64,000 nucleotides of DNA from Oceanispirochaeta sp963676905 (GTDB taxonomy: Bacteria; Spirochaetota; Spirochaetia; DSM-2461). Location of the stretch: NCBI GenBank assembly GCA_963676905.2, contig CAXXVE010000001.1:3844001-3908000 (forward strand), read 5' to 3'. The notes under the pieces were generated by a model, which was not told where the DNA came from, did no database searches, and saw nothing but the letters and a program-made list of their open reading frames with translations. The first letter of the stretch is position 1, and every line of letters begins with the position of its first letter. The position numbers and the translations under genes were made by a program. Shown here in pieces: positions 1 to 8,343 of the stretch.

Positions 1-611
1 TAGTAGTCGGCAAGAATAAAAAGCTGTGAAGTCCATGAGTCACCGTAGGTTGCGATTACAGGAGCAATACCGGCAGCCTTGATTTTTTCATTGTTGGCGG
101 CAAACTCACTCCATGACTTGGGAACACTCAGTCCGAGCTCTTCATAAACCTTCTTGTTATAGAGGATACCTCCGCCCATTGCAGTCTGATTAGGAACTCC
201 ATAGACGTGAGAATTCTGGGATACAGTCATTTTAAATGCATCATCAACATTGTCCATGAACGGCTCATTGGTAAGATCGATCAGAGTCTGCTGAGGATTG
301 AGAGCCTGCAGCAGGGAACCTGCATTGTAAAAGAAGAAGTCTGTCATTTCGCCTGTCGCCAGCCTTGTTTTTACAATATTGTCTCCGTCGCTTCCCCCGG
401 GACGAAGCTCCATTTCAATCTTGATATCCGGATTGAGAGCCATAAACGATTCGCATGCGGCCCAGGCCTGATTCTGGTCAGTACCGCTTGCTACAAGATA
501 GGTCAGAGTGACCGGTCCGTCATCACTGCTGTCTCCTTCCTGCTGCCCTCCTGCAAACAGGGAAAATGAGAACAACGAGATCATGGCCATAACCATAAAC
601 TTTTTCAACAT
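1..611 (-). CDS. Sugar ABC transporter substrate-binding protein (partial, C-terminus beyond window)
   Basis: The reverse strand is open from an ATG at 611 to the window edge, giving the first 203 residues. Residues 1-20 form a signal peptide (MLKKFMVMAMISLFSFSLFA) followed by GGQQE, with no lipobox cysteine. The mature start and the later segments 'GVPNQTAMGGGILYNKKVYEELG' (quoted in part: YNKKVYEELG) and 'VPKSWSEF' are typical of family-1 extracellular solute-binding proteins of sugar importers. It should bind a sugar in the periplasm and pass it to membrane permeases that must lie left of the window. It diverges from an MFS permease at 1028, suggesting a shared carbohydrate role. The substrate cannot be told. 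Confidence 0.85.
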   Translation of the reverse strand, partial: MLKKFMVMAMISLFSFSLFAGGQQEGDSSDDGPVTLTYLVASGTDQNQAWAACESFMALNPDIKIEMELRPGGSDGDNIVKTRLATGEMTDFFFYNAGSLLQALNPQQTLIDLTNEPFMDNVDDAFKMTVSQNSHVYGVPNQTAMGGGILYNKKVYEELGLSVPKSWSEFAANNEKIKAAGIAPVIATYGDSWTSQLFILADY

Positions 612-1027
612 AACTGCGCTCCTTTTGTTTTCGTTTATTTTCCTTTTACCACGGTTTTTTCCAGCTGTCAAACTTGATTTTTTGATTAACGGTCATATTG
701 CTTTCATATATATTTCATATTGCTTTCTATTTACTTTCTATAAATATCAAAGACACAACTTTACGAAAGCGAATGAAAACCATTTTGTAAAACTTTTGAT
801 ACAATTATATGGAAATGTCTCCGTCGGGGTTTCATTTCCTCAGAGACAGCAGATTGGTACTGCAGGAACCGGAGTTTCACCGGGCAAAAAAAAGCACTCT
901 CTATTTATTGTTTTTCTATTTAAGGAAAAAGCAATCGTAACAAATTTCTAATGAAAACAAGTTGACTGCTGAATAATATACTGCAATTCTAAAGAGGCAG
1001 AGAAATCAAGAATCCGGGAGAGAAGTA
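612..1027. promoter_or_regulatory. Divergent intergenic region with two 13-bp direct repeats
   Basis: This 416-bp AT-rich stretch separates the leftward binding-protein gene from the rightward MFS gene, and I see no convincing gene in it. It contains TCATATTGCTTTC twice, at 693-705 and 715-727, with a 22-bp period (about two helical turns). The repeats lie 82-116 bp upstream of the binding-protein start. Paired direct repeats at this spacing are usual for AraC-type activators, but no such regulator gene is in the window, so the assignment is inference. The ribosome site for the MFS gene is the GGGAGAAG just before 1028. Confidence 0.4.
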
Positions 1028-2320
1028 ATGAAAGAGGGAATGAGAAAATATTTTGGGGTGACATTCCTTATAGGCCTCGGTTTTTTTACAATGGGCCTGA
1101 TGGATCCTCTCTATGACACCTATATTCCCATTTACCTTTCCAGGTATATTGGCTCCAAAGGCCTTATCGGGGGCGTCATGACCCTGGATAATGTTTTTGC
1201 CATATTCCTTATTCCCATTGTATCCGCCATGTCCGACAGAACAATGACCCCCATTGGAAGAAGGATGCCCTACATCATTATAACCCTGCCCCTTTCGGCT
1301 CTCTGTTTCAGCCTGATTCCCCTCTCGGCTCTCTGGAGCCTTCCTGTACTGTTTATTGCAGTCTTTCTTCTCAACGTCTTCAAACAGGCAGCCAGGGGAC
1401 CTGTAGTGGCGCTGATGCCTGATATCATTCCCGGTGAGTACCGCTCGGAAGCCAATGGGATTATCAATACAATGGGAGGGATTGCGGCCATCGTCGGCAC
1501 CATCGCTCTGGCGCGTCTTATGGACATAAAAGTCAGGATTCCCGGTTTCGGAGAGACCGATGAAATTCTGTCCTTTCCTGTAGCGGGAGTTCTTGTACTC
1601 CTCTCGACAGTGATACTCTTCCTCTTTGTAAAGGAAAAACACAGGGCGGCGCCGGAAGAGAAAACCGGAACAATGGATTCTTTAAGGATGGTTTTCTCCG
1701 GAGATGACCGGAGTGCACTGCTTGTACTTGTCTCCCTCTTTCTCTGGTTCCTGGGATATCAGGGCGTCCTTCCCTTTATAGGCCTCTATTCCATAGAAGT
1801 CATTGGAGTATCATCGGGAACAGCCGGTCTTGCGGCGGGAATGGTTGCAATTGCCTATGCCCTTTTTGCCATTCCAAGCGGTATTATGGCCCACAGATTC
1901 GGCAGGCGCAGAGTGATAAGGGTGTCCCTTGTCATGCTGACTCTTGTCACACTGGCTCTGGCGTCCCACTCGACTGTGACAGCCATGATGGGCCTCTCCC
2001 GTACTGGTATGATGATAAGCTTCTTCGCCCTGCTCTTCCTCTTCGGTATATTCTGGGTGTCTGTAATTACAAACTCTTTTCCAATGCTCTGGCAGATGGC
2101 CAGTTTTGGAAATATTGGCATATACACTGGTCTTTACTATACCTTTTCCCAGACCGCAGCCATCAGCGCACCTCCGATAACCGGAGCCCTGATCGATTAT
2201 ATGGGATTCTACGGCATATTCCTCTTTGCGTCTGTCTGTATGTTCAGCGCCTGGATTATTATGGGACGGGTGAAAGGAAGCAGTACAGAAGCCGTTGTTT
2301 CTGTGCAGCAGGAGTCCTGA
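1028..2320 (+). CDS. MFS transporter, probable sugar permease
   Basis: This 430-residue protein has about twelve hydrophobic helices. The cytoplasmic loop after the second helix pair reads SDRTMTPIGRRMP, matching the DxxxxxxGRR(R/K) loop signature of the major facilitator superfamily and especially the sugar-symporter branch (GPH/SLC45-like). It should be an inner-membrane secondary transporter. The ATG has a purine-rich GGAGAGAAG immediately upstream. It faces away from a sugar-binding protein gene and converges on the EamA gene with 6 bp between stops. The substrate is not visible from sequence. Confidence 0.8.
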   Translation: MKEGMRKYFGVTFLIGLGFFTMGLMDPLYDTYIPIYLSRYIGSKGLIGGVMTLDNVFAIFLIPIVSAMSDRTMTPIGRRMPYIIITLPLSALCFSLIPLSALWSLPVLFIAVFLLNVFKQAARGPVVALMPDIIPGEYRSEANGIINTMGGIAAIVGTIALARLMDIKVRIPGFGETDEILSFPVAGVLVLLSTVILFLFVKEKHRAAPEEKTGTMDSLRMVFSGDDRSALLVLVSLFLWFLGYQGVLPFIGLYSIEVIGVSSGTAGLAAGMVAIAYALFAIPSGIMAHRFGRRRVIRVSLVMLTLVTLALASHSTVTAMMGLSRTGMMISFFALLFLFGIFWVSVITNSFPMLWQMASFGNIGIYTGLYYTFSQTAAISAPPITGALIDYMGFYGIFLFASVCMFSAWIIMGRVKGSSTEAVVSVQQES

Positions 2321-2326
2321 CAGGAC

Positions 2327-3220
2327 TTAAGACAGAACCGGCTGCCTGACAGGCATAAAAGCCCGTATGATTCCGGCGGCAATGATTACAGCGGCCCCGG
2401 TCATCTGTCTGATACTCAGAACTTCACCGAAAAGAACCCACCCCAGTACCATGACCGTGATAGGTTCAAGATAGGCAAATGTACCGAATACTGACGCTGG
2501 GAGCCTGTTCAGGGCAATGACCGCTAGAAGAATGGCAAGAAAACCGGGAACCAGGCCCGCCAGCAGCAGCCATCCCGCCTGAGGAAGGGAAACAGGAGTC
2601 CGATATATGATACAGAACGGCATCATGACAAGTGCTCCGTAGAAAAACTGGTTCCAGGTCCTTGTATAGACATGAAGTTCCTTAGGAATCATCCTGTTGG
2701 CCACAATGTACATTGCATAAAAGAGCATAGCAGCCAGGGCCAGAGAGATCCCGAGAACGGGATGACTTCCGGCTCCCCCGTCTGCGGTGCCCCCTCCGTC
2801 TTTCATTATAAGAAATCCCGCAAGAGAGAGGCAGATCAGGGAAAATGAGTAACGGTTGAGCTTCTCGCCGAAGAGGAAATGCGCCGCTGCCGAAGCGGCC
2901 AGCGGTGCAAGGTAGATGGTGACAATGGCATTGGCCATTGAGGTGTACTTCATGGACTGTATGTAGGCCACAATAAATCCTGCAAGAAAAAGACCGCTGA
3001 AAACCAGAGGAAGGGAGAGGCTCAGCCTGATCAAACTCCTCTTCCTGCGAAATAAAAGAAAGAGAGTCATAAACAGGCAGCCGAGGAAAAGACGGAAGAA
3101 AGTGACAGTCTCCGACCCCAGACCTGAGTAGGCTGAGATTGTGCCTATAGTACCCATAAAGAGAGCCGATCCGGCGGCAGCTGCCATATATATCAATGGA
3201 GATTCATCTTTTCCTGTCAT
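2327..3220 (-). CDS. EamA/DMT family transporter
   Basis: This 297-residue protein has ten predicted hydrophobic helices arranged as two repeated halves, as in the drug/metabolite (EamA, formerly DUF6) superfamily. Family-typical stretches include 'FFRLFLGCLFMT' in the first half and 'ASVFGTFAYLEPITVMVLGW' in the second; the latter is the conserved last-third 'LEP' motif. It should export or exchange a small metabolite across the inner membrane. It is monocistronic as far as can be seen. No substrate can be proposed. Confidence 0.85.
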   Translation of the reverse strand: MTGKDESPLIYMAAAAGSALFMGTIGTISAYSGLGSETVTFFRLFLGCLFMTLFLLFRRKRSLIRLSLSLPLVFSGLFLAGFIVAYIQSMKYTSMANAIVTIYLAPLAASAAAHFLFGEKLNRYSFSLICLSLAGFLIMKDGGGTADGGAGSHPVLGISLALAAMLFYAMYIVANRMIPKELHVYTRTWNQFFYGALVMMPFCIIYRTPVSLPQAGWLLLAGLVPGFLAILLAVIALNRLPASVFGTFAYLEPITVMVLGWVLFGEVLSIRQMTGAAVIIAAGIIRAFMPVRQPVLS

Positions 3221-3378
3221 AATTTCAATAAGATCCCCATTTTATGAATCTGGTCAATAGCAGGATGCAGAACTTTTTTACAAACTGATCTTGACCTTCA
3301 GTTAACTGGAGATGACAGAATAGGAGAATCAATTCAGCGAAGCGGATAGAATGAATAAAACGGGAGATGAAAAGTACT

Positions 3379-3726
3379 ATGAAATTGATTATCGGAGAAA
3401 CGGCCCTGACAGCCACCCTGGCGGACAACTCTACTGCAAAAGCCCTCACAGAGCTTTTGTCCGAAGGTCCTGTGACAATCGACATGAAGGATTATGCGTC
3501 CATGGAAAAAGTCGGCGGCCTCCCCTGCAGTCTTCCAAGAAACGATGAGAGCATACAGGCGGAAGCGGGTGATCTGATCCTCTATCAGGGAAATGCATTT
3601 GTTATCTATTACGCCCCGAACTCATGGAACTTTACAAGAATTGGCAGGATTGACAATACAAGTGCTGTTGAACTGAAAAAGATCCTTGGCAGGGGAAATG
3701 TTTCTGTCACCCTCAGCCTGGACTGA
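3379..3726 (+). CDS. Cyclophilin-like fold protein
   Basis: The product is about 115 residues, beginning MKLIIGETALTATLADN. It shows the pattern of the small bacterial cyclophilin-like fold family (Cyclophil_like2): an N-terminal strand pair, 'DMKDYASMEKVGGLP' in the middle, 'AEAGDLILYQGNAFVIYYAP' and a C-terminal 'IGRI'. These proteins lack the usual prolyl-isomerase active site and their function is not established. An in-frame ATG at 3367 abuts the GGAG and is too close to use it well, so 3379 is preferred, although spacing is then long. A weak hairpin with no U-tract (CTGAGGC / GCCTCAG) surrounds the stop codon. Confidence 0.75.
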   Translation: MKLIIGETALTATLADNSTAKALTELLSEGPVTIDMKDYASMEKVGGLPCSLPRNDESIQAEAGDLILYQGNAFVIYYAPNSWNFTRIGRIDNTSAVELKKILGRGNVSVTLSLD

Positions 3727-3855
3727 GGCAGACGGGCCTCAGGATCTCTTATGACAATTGAGGCCCAATTCGGGAATAACATCCATTTACGGATTGATCA
3801 AAATAGTCACTCACAATACAATAGATAAAAAAGGAACGATTAAAAGTTACCTATA

Positions 3856-3903
3856 GCGGAATCTGACCGTCGGAACCTGAACAGGATCTTCCGGAAGGAC
3901 CGC
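3856..3903 (+). promoter_or_regulatory. Possible structured 5' leader of hydG
   Basis: About 55-100 bp upstream of hydG, GCGG (3856-3859) can pair with CCGC (3900-3903). They enclose a nested stem GGAA-CCTG / CAGG-(ATC)-TTCC. The core 'ACCTGAACAGGAT' superficially recalls the thiamine pyrophosphate riboswitch core. The other required TPP elements (GGGGTGC..., CTGAGA, the second helix) are missing, so that identity is not supported. No terminator or anti-terminator partner was seen before the AAAGGAG ribosome site at about 3942. Confidence 0.25.
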
Positions 3904-3955
3904 AAAAACATCTATCACTGAAGGGGAAGTTGTTTCTGACCCAAAGGAGTTTCTC

Positions 3956-5374
3956 ATGTTCGATCCCAAATCAAACAAGGCGGAAGAGTTTATCTCTCAT
4001 GATGAGGTTCTCGAGACCCTCTCATATGCGCAGAGCAGTAAAAGTGATGCGGCGCTGATCGACAGCATTCTGGAGAAGGCCAGAAAACGAAAGGGCCTGA
4101 CCCATCGTGAGGCTGCGGTTCTTCTCGACTGCGACATCCCTGAAAAGAATGCCGAGATATACAGTCTGGCAGAGCAGATCAAGAAAGATCTCTACGGGAA
4201 CCGCATTGTTATGTTTGCCCCGCTCTACCTTTCAAACTACTGCGTCAACGGATGCGTCTACTGCCCCTACCACCACTCCAATAAGACAATAAGCCGTAAA
4301 AAAATGACCCAGGATGAAATACGCAAAGAGGTCATAGCCCTTCAGGATATGGGCCACAAGAGACTGGCCCTGGAAGCCGGTGAAGATCCCGTAAACAATC
4401 CCATTGAATATATCCTTGATTCAATCAAAACCATATACAGCATAAAGCACAAAAACGGTGAAATCCGCCGGGTCAATGTAAATATTGCGGCCACCTCGGT
4501 TGAAGAGTACCGGATGCTGAAGGATGCGGGCATAGGCACATACATACTTTTTCAGGAAACCTACCACAAGGAGAGTTACGAGAAACTCCATCCCACCGGC
4601 CCCAAGCACAACTACACTTACCACACAGAGGCCATGGACAGAGCCATGGAGGGGGGAATCGATGATGTGGGACTGGGTGTACTCTTCGGACTGGAACTGT
4701 ACCGCTATGAGTTTGCCGCCCTTCTGATGCACGCGGAACACCTGGAAGCGGCCTTCGGTGTTGGCCCCCATACCATCAGCGTGCCCCGTATCCGACCCGC
4801 CGATGACATCGATCCCGATACATTTGATAACGGTGTAAACGATGAGATTTTTGCAAAGCTTGTAGCCTGTATCCGCATTGCGGTCCCCTATACAGGGATG
4901 ATTGTATCCACAAGAGAGAGTCAGAAAACCAGAGAGAAAGTTCTTCACCTTGGGATCTCCCAGATCAGCGGAGCTTCAAAGACAAGTGTCGGCGGCTACA
5001 GCACCCCCGAACCAGAAGAAGAGAACTCCAAGCAGTTTGATATCAGCGACAACAGAACCCTTGATGAAATAGTCCACTGGCTTATGGGTATGGGATATAT
5101 CCCCAGTTTCTGTACTGCATGCTACAGAGAAGGACGTACAGGAGACCGCTTTATGAGCCTGGCCAAGTCCGGTCAGATCCAGAACTGCTGTCATCCCAAT
5201 GCTCTGATGACACTCAAGGAGTATCTGGAAGACTACGCCGAAGCTCCAACAAAGGAGCGGGGAATGGAGCTTATCAAAGATCAGATCAAACATATCCCCA
5301 GCGAAAAAATTCTCGAAATAGTTAAAAAAAATCTGGATATGATAGAAGAGGGAAACAGAGACTTCCGCTTTTAA
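3956..5374 (+). CDS. hydG: [FeFe]-hydrogenase maturase HydG, radical SAM tyrosine lyase
   Basis: The product has 472 residues, the usual length for HydG. It carries the radical SAM motif Cx3Cx2C in 'YCVNGCVYCPY' near residue 95-105. It also has the C-terminal HydG-specific cysteine cluster, CTACYREGRTG...QNCC (Cx2C then a third Cys about 22 residues on), which binds the second Fe-S cluster. HydG cleaves tyrosine to make the CO and CN ligands of the H-cluster in the cytoplasm. The AAAGGAG at 3942-3948 fixes the start. No hydE, hydF or hydrogenase gene is nearby, so it acts with partners encoded elsewhere. It implies an anaerobic, hydrogen-metabolising host. Confidence 0.97.
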   Translation: MFDPKSNKAEEFISHDEVLETLSYAQSSKSDAALIDSILEKARKRKGLTHREAAVLLDCDIPEKNAEIYSLAEQIKKDLYGNRIVMFAPLYLSNYCVNGCVYCPYHHSNKTISRKKMTQDEIRKEVIALQDMGHKRLALEAGEDPVNNPIEYILDSIKTIYSIKHKNGEIRRVNVNIAATSVEEYRMLKDAGIGTYILFQETYHKESYEKLHPTGPKHNYTYHTEAMDRAMEGGIDDVGLGVLFGLELYRYEFAALLMHAEHLEAAFGVGPHTISVPRIRPADDIDPDTFDNGVNDEIFAKLVACIRIAVPYTGMIVSTRESQKTREKVLHLGISQISGASKTSVGGYSTPEPEEENSKQFDISDNRTLDEIVHWLMGMGYIPSFCTACYREGRTGDRFMSLAKSGQIQNCCHPNALMTLKEYLEDYAEAPTKERGMELIKDQIKHIPSEKILEIVKKNLDMIEEGNRDFRF

Positions 5375-5384
5375 AAGAGATACG

Positions 5385-5418
5385 AAAACGGGCCTTCTCA
5401 GGCGATGCTGAAGGCCCG
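5385..5418 (-). terminator. Rho-independent terminator containing the stop codon of the 5398-6390 gene
   Basis: Inverted repeat CGGGCCTTC (5389-5397) / GAAGGCCCG (5410-5418) has a 12-nt loop. On the minus strand it is followed by TTTT (5385-5388). The stop codon of the upstream hydrolase gene lies inside the hairpin. It may also slow transcription arriving from hydG. Confidence 0.7.
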
Positions 5419-6390
5419 GAGCATTTCAGGAAGATACCACGACTCCATTCTGCGGTTCATTATATAGCCGCAGTGGCCTCCCCTCTTCTGGAGAATAAAA
5501 TTGACGGCGGGACTCTTCCTTATCCCGCTGATATCCCCTGAGGGGATGATGGGATCATCCTGCGATGTGAGGAGTGTTAAGGGAGTGGTAATTTCTTCAA
5601 GATAGCCCTGCTTCAGATTGTATCTGCTGAAGTAATTGTCAAGTGAGCTGTATTCCGTATATTTCCCCAGAAGTGCCTCTGTCATGGGAATGCAGCCGTC
5701 CATTTCCAGAATGCTTTTGAAGTCATAGAGATCCGGATAGAGTTCCTGCTTCAAGGCGAGGGATCTTTTCCACTTCTTCATAAAGTACATTCTTATAAAA
5801 GATACCTTGTCGACCCTTCGGGTTGAATCAAGGGGGTCCACCGGCGGGTTGACGGCAAAGATATGCTTCAGTCCCGGCCATGCCTCCCGGGACGCCCTGC
5901 GGGCTACCCTTATGCAGAAATTGGCACCCATTGAAAAACCAGCCAGATATGCCGGCATCTCTTCGGCAAAAAGCCTGACAATCTCTCTGACCGCGCCGTA
6001 TGCTTCATCAATCAGAGTTCCCAGAAAGAACCCCTTGTTCAGATTGTGACTGCTGCCGTGGTCCCTCATATTTAAACGGAAGACATTGTATCCCTGATCG
6101 TAGAAGTAACGCCCTGTACTGACCATATAAGCAGAGTTATGACTCCCCTCCCAGCCGTGAAAGAGAATAACAAGGCCCCTGGGTGTCATACCGGACTGTT
6201 CCGCTAAAAAGCCCTGCAGCCTGACACCGTCTCCGGCATCAATAATCTTTTCGCTGCTGCAAAGTTCGAAAGTTCCTGTACCTCTGTTTCTGAATTTGGC
6301 GCTGTTCAGAAGTGTCTGGACCATAGCTGGCCGTAAATACAAGGGAGGGGAAAAACTGCTTTCAGATGAGGGGGCTGTATCTCTTTTCAC
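5398..6390 (-). CDS. Alpha/beta hydrolase, YheT-like
   Basis: This 330-residue protein has no signal peptide. The oxyanion region is 'LFHGWEGSHNSAY' (residues about 75-87). The nucleophile elbow is 'LAGFSMGANF' (GxSxG). The acid is probably in 'TSQDDPIIP' and the histidine in 'RGGHCGYI'. The overall pattern matches the YheT/ABHD1 branch of alpha/beta hydrolases, esterase-like enzymes of uncertain substrate. It overlaps the upstream HD-domain gene by 4 bp (ATGA), so the two are probably one transcript ended by the terminator at 5385-5418. Confidence 0.8.
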   Translation of the reverse strand: MKRDTAPSSESSFSPPLYLRPAMVQTLLNSAKFRNRGTGTFELCSSEKIIDAGDGVRLQGFLAEQSGMTPRGLVILFHGWEGSHNSAYMVSTGRYFYDQGYNVFRLNMRDHGSSHNLNKGFFLGTLIDEAYGAVREIVRLFAEEMPAYLAGFSMGANFCIRVARRASREAWPGLKHIFAVNPPVDPLDSTRRVDKVSFIRMYFMKKWKRSLALKQELYPDLYDFKSILEMDGCIPMTEALLGKYTEYSSLDNYFSRYNLKQGYLEEITTPLTLLTSQDDPIIPSGDISGIRKSPAVNFILQKRGGHCGYIMNRRMESWYLPEMLRAFSIA

Positions 6391-6965
6391 TCTTCAAGCC
6401 ACCCCTGGCTGACGGCATAATCCACCTTTTCACTGAGCCAGTTAAACATTTCAGGTGCCTGTTGTTTTATGGGTTCATGTATGGCCAGAACCTGATGTTT
6501 TCTGACCTTCTGCTCCTGCCAGGACCGCCCTCTGGTAACAAAGTTCATACAGAAGGGCAGAAGACGGTCAAATACCTTGACCCATCTGCTTTCGGCAGTC
6601 TTCTGGGACTCATACTCCTCCCAGAGAGCCAGGATTTCTTCTGTGAAAGGACCGGGGAATCTCTTTTTGAGGTCAGTCAGGTAATCCTGTTCCGCACTCT
6701 GAATATCATTCCGGCCAGCGTCGAATACAGAGATGTCACCTGCTCCGATCTCACAAATATCATGGACAAGGGACATTTTCAGAGTTCTGAGAATATCAAT
6801 CTCATCGGGGATATCCTGATGAAGCATCATAAGGGCAACCGCAAGCTGCCAACTGTGCTCTGCGGAGTTTTCATATCTGGAAGCGTCTGAGAGGTAGGAT
6901 TTTCTATATACCCTCTTAAGACCGTCAAGCTCAATCAGAAATTCATATATCCTGTCATAATCCAT
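6387..6965 (-). CDS. HD-domain phosphohydrolase, YfbR/HDDC2-like
   Basis: From the ATG at 6965 the product has about 192 residues, beginning MDYDRIYEFLIELDGLKRVYR, which matches the family N-terminus. The metal-binding residues are H in 'ENSAEHSWQLA', HD in 'LVHDICEIGAGD', and a later Asp in 'WVKVFDRLLPF'. The family includes 5'-deoxynucleotidases acting on nucleoside monophosphates, and that is the likely activity. Upstream in-frame starts at 7010 and 7019 exist but add residues not typical of the family. It is translationally coupled to the hydrolase gene downstream. Confidence 0.8.
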   Translation of the reverse strand: MDYDRIYEFLIELDGLKRVYRKSYLSDASRYENSAEHSWQLAVALMMLHQDIPDEIDILRTLKMSLVHDICEIGAGDISVFDAGRNDIQSAEQDYLTDLKKRFPGPFTEEILALWEEYESQKTAESRWVKVFDRLLPFCMNFVTRGRSWQEQKVRKHQVLAIHEPIKQQAPEMFNWLSEKVDYAVSQGWLEE

Positions 6966-7117
6966 TTCTGTCAAAGTCCCCCTGAGGTAAATCATATATT
7001 CATATACCATAAGGGTCATCCCTGTTCAGTGATTTTTTTAATCCCCGGGGCGGCAGAAAAGAACGACGGTCTTATGGGGAAAGAATCAGTGAGGGAAGAA
7101 CAAGGGAGGGTTACTGT

Positions 7118-7324
7118 CTACTGAAAGAATCTGCTCTGAAAAGGAACCGATCCGGCAGCTCCCGCAGCGGACCTGATAACCTCCAGGGTTCTCTCTTCAC
7201 TCCTGCATTTTCTGTTAACGGCACTTCTTCCGGTATCTGCAGAACTATCAGAAACCATATCTTCCATCAGCTCTTTCTCTGCCAGAACCGATCTGTTACT
7301 GCTTGTAAAATATACATTCAACAC
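7118..7324 (-). CDS. Hypothetical small protein
   Basis: A 68-codon frame begins with GTG at 7324 and has a good ribosome site (AAGGAG, 7-nt spacing). The product begins (M)LNVYFTSSNRSVLAEK and is basic and serine-rich with no hydrophobic segment. I do not recognise a family. It stands alone between the HD and propeller genes. The strong ribosome site favours a real gene; the low-complexity sequence counts against. Confidence 0.35.
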   Translation of the reverse strand: MLNVYFTSSNRSVLAEKELMEDMVSDSSADTGRSAVNRKCRSEERTLEVIRSAAGAAGSVPFQSRFFQ

Positions 7325-7466
7325 TTTGAGTCTCCTTGAAATAACTCTATAGACCCTAAAATACACAGGAATAGACTTTTGTCAAGGAAATAATTGAATA
7401 TTTTCAAAAGTAACAAAATAGTCATAGGACTATTGCAGTAAACTTATAAAGATTCTGCCTTTAGGC

Positions 7467-8339
7467 TCAATAACTTACAAAGGCAATCTTACGGCTGTCC
7501 GGGGACCATGAGTTAACATTGATTGTTCCCTGGCCGCCCCTGAATGAGACAAGAATCCGGGATTCACCCCCTTCAGAGCCCATTATGCGTATGTCCGCTT
7601 TCTTATCAGGAAGATGTTCCTCCGGTTCAAGTTCCCCCTCCCCGTAAGTCAGATAGACAACTCTGCGGCCATCCGGAGACACATGGGGAAACCAGCTGTT
7701 TACACTGTTGTCGGTCATCTGCATGAGTTCACCGCCGTCAGTATTCATCCGCCAGATCTGCATCAGGCCGGTCCTTGTTGAGTTGAACCATATATATCTG
7801 CCGCAGGGAGAGTACTCAGGGCCGTCATCCAGCCACTCTCCCCGTGTGATCTGCTGCTCCTCTCCTCCGGTGACAGGAATTGTATAGATATTGTATTCGC
7901 CGCCTCTCTCTCCGCAGAAGGCCATCTCTCCGCCGTCAGGAGACCAGCCGTGAAGATAACTTGGCCCCTTTTCGGTTACAAGCCTGGGTTCACCCCCCGT
8001 AAGAGGAAGAGTAAAGATACGGGAGACGGCCTCATCCCCCATAAAGTGGCTCACAGCAAGCTGCTTTCCGTCTGCGGAAATGACATGATCGTTGTTGCAG
8101 TTGTCTGCATATTCTGTCGGAATCTTTTCAACTGATCCGTCCTTCAATCCGTAGCGGTAGATGAAGCCGCGACTGTTGAAAATAAGAGATCTGCCGTCCC
8201 TGGTCCAGTTAGGTGCTTCAATAACCCTGTCAAACTCCTTCAGCTGTTCCCTTTCTCCTGAATCCACATCAAGGATCTCAAGTACACAGTGCTGATTCCG
8301 CTCTTCATCCATCTTTCTGATCATTTCCCGTACTGTCAT
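7467..8339 (-). CDS. TolB-like beta-propeller protein (PD40 repeats)
   Basis: This 290-residue protein is made of repeated blocks such as 'PNWTRDGRSLIFNS', 'YLHGWSPDGGEMAF', 'PEYSPCGRYIWFNS' and 'PHVSPDGRRVVYLT'. These are WD40-like PD40 repeats of the TolB/oligogalacturonide-lyase-type propeller. There is no signal peptide, so unlike TolB it is probably cytoplasmic. It ends the GH3-MFS-propeller gene set, 4 bp after the MFS stop, so a role in sugar handling or sensing is plausible. No catalytic residues can be assigned. Confidence 0.75.
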   Translation of the reverse strand: MTVREMIRKMDEERNQHCVLEILDVDSGEREQLKEFDRVIEAPNWTRDGRSLIFNSRGFIYRYGLKDGSVEKIPTEYADNCNNDHVISADGKQLAVSHFMGDEAVSRIFTLPLTGGEPRLVTEKGPSYLHGWSPDGGEMAFCGERGGEYNIYTIPVTGGEEQQITRGEWLDDGPEYSPCGRYIWFNSTRTGLMQIWRMNTDGGELMQMTDNSVNSWFPHVSPDGRRVVYLTYGEGELEPEEHLPDKKADIRIMGSEGGESRILVSFRGGQGTINVNSWSPDSRKIAFVSY

Positions 8340-8343
8340 CGCA

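Noticed and set aside
508..951. Rightward 147-codon ORF in the intergenic region
   Set aside because: It overlaps the antisense of the binding-protein gene, has no ribosome site, and covers the AT-rich promoter region with direct repeats.
3856..3903. TPP riboswitch upstream of hydG
   Set aside because: Only one short core-like string matches; the other conserved elements of the riboswitch are absent.
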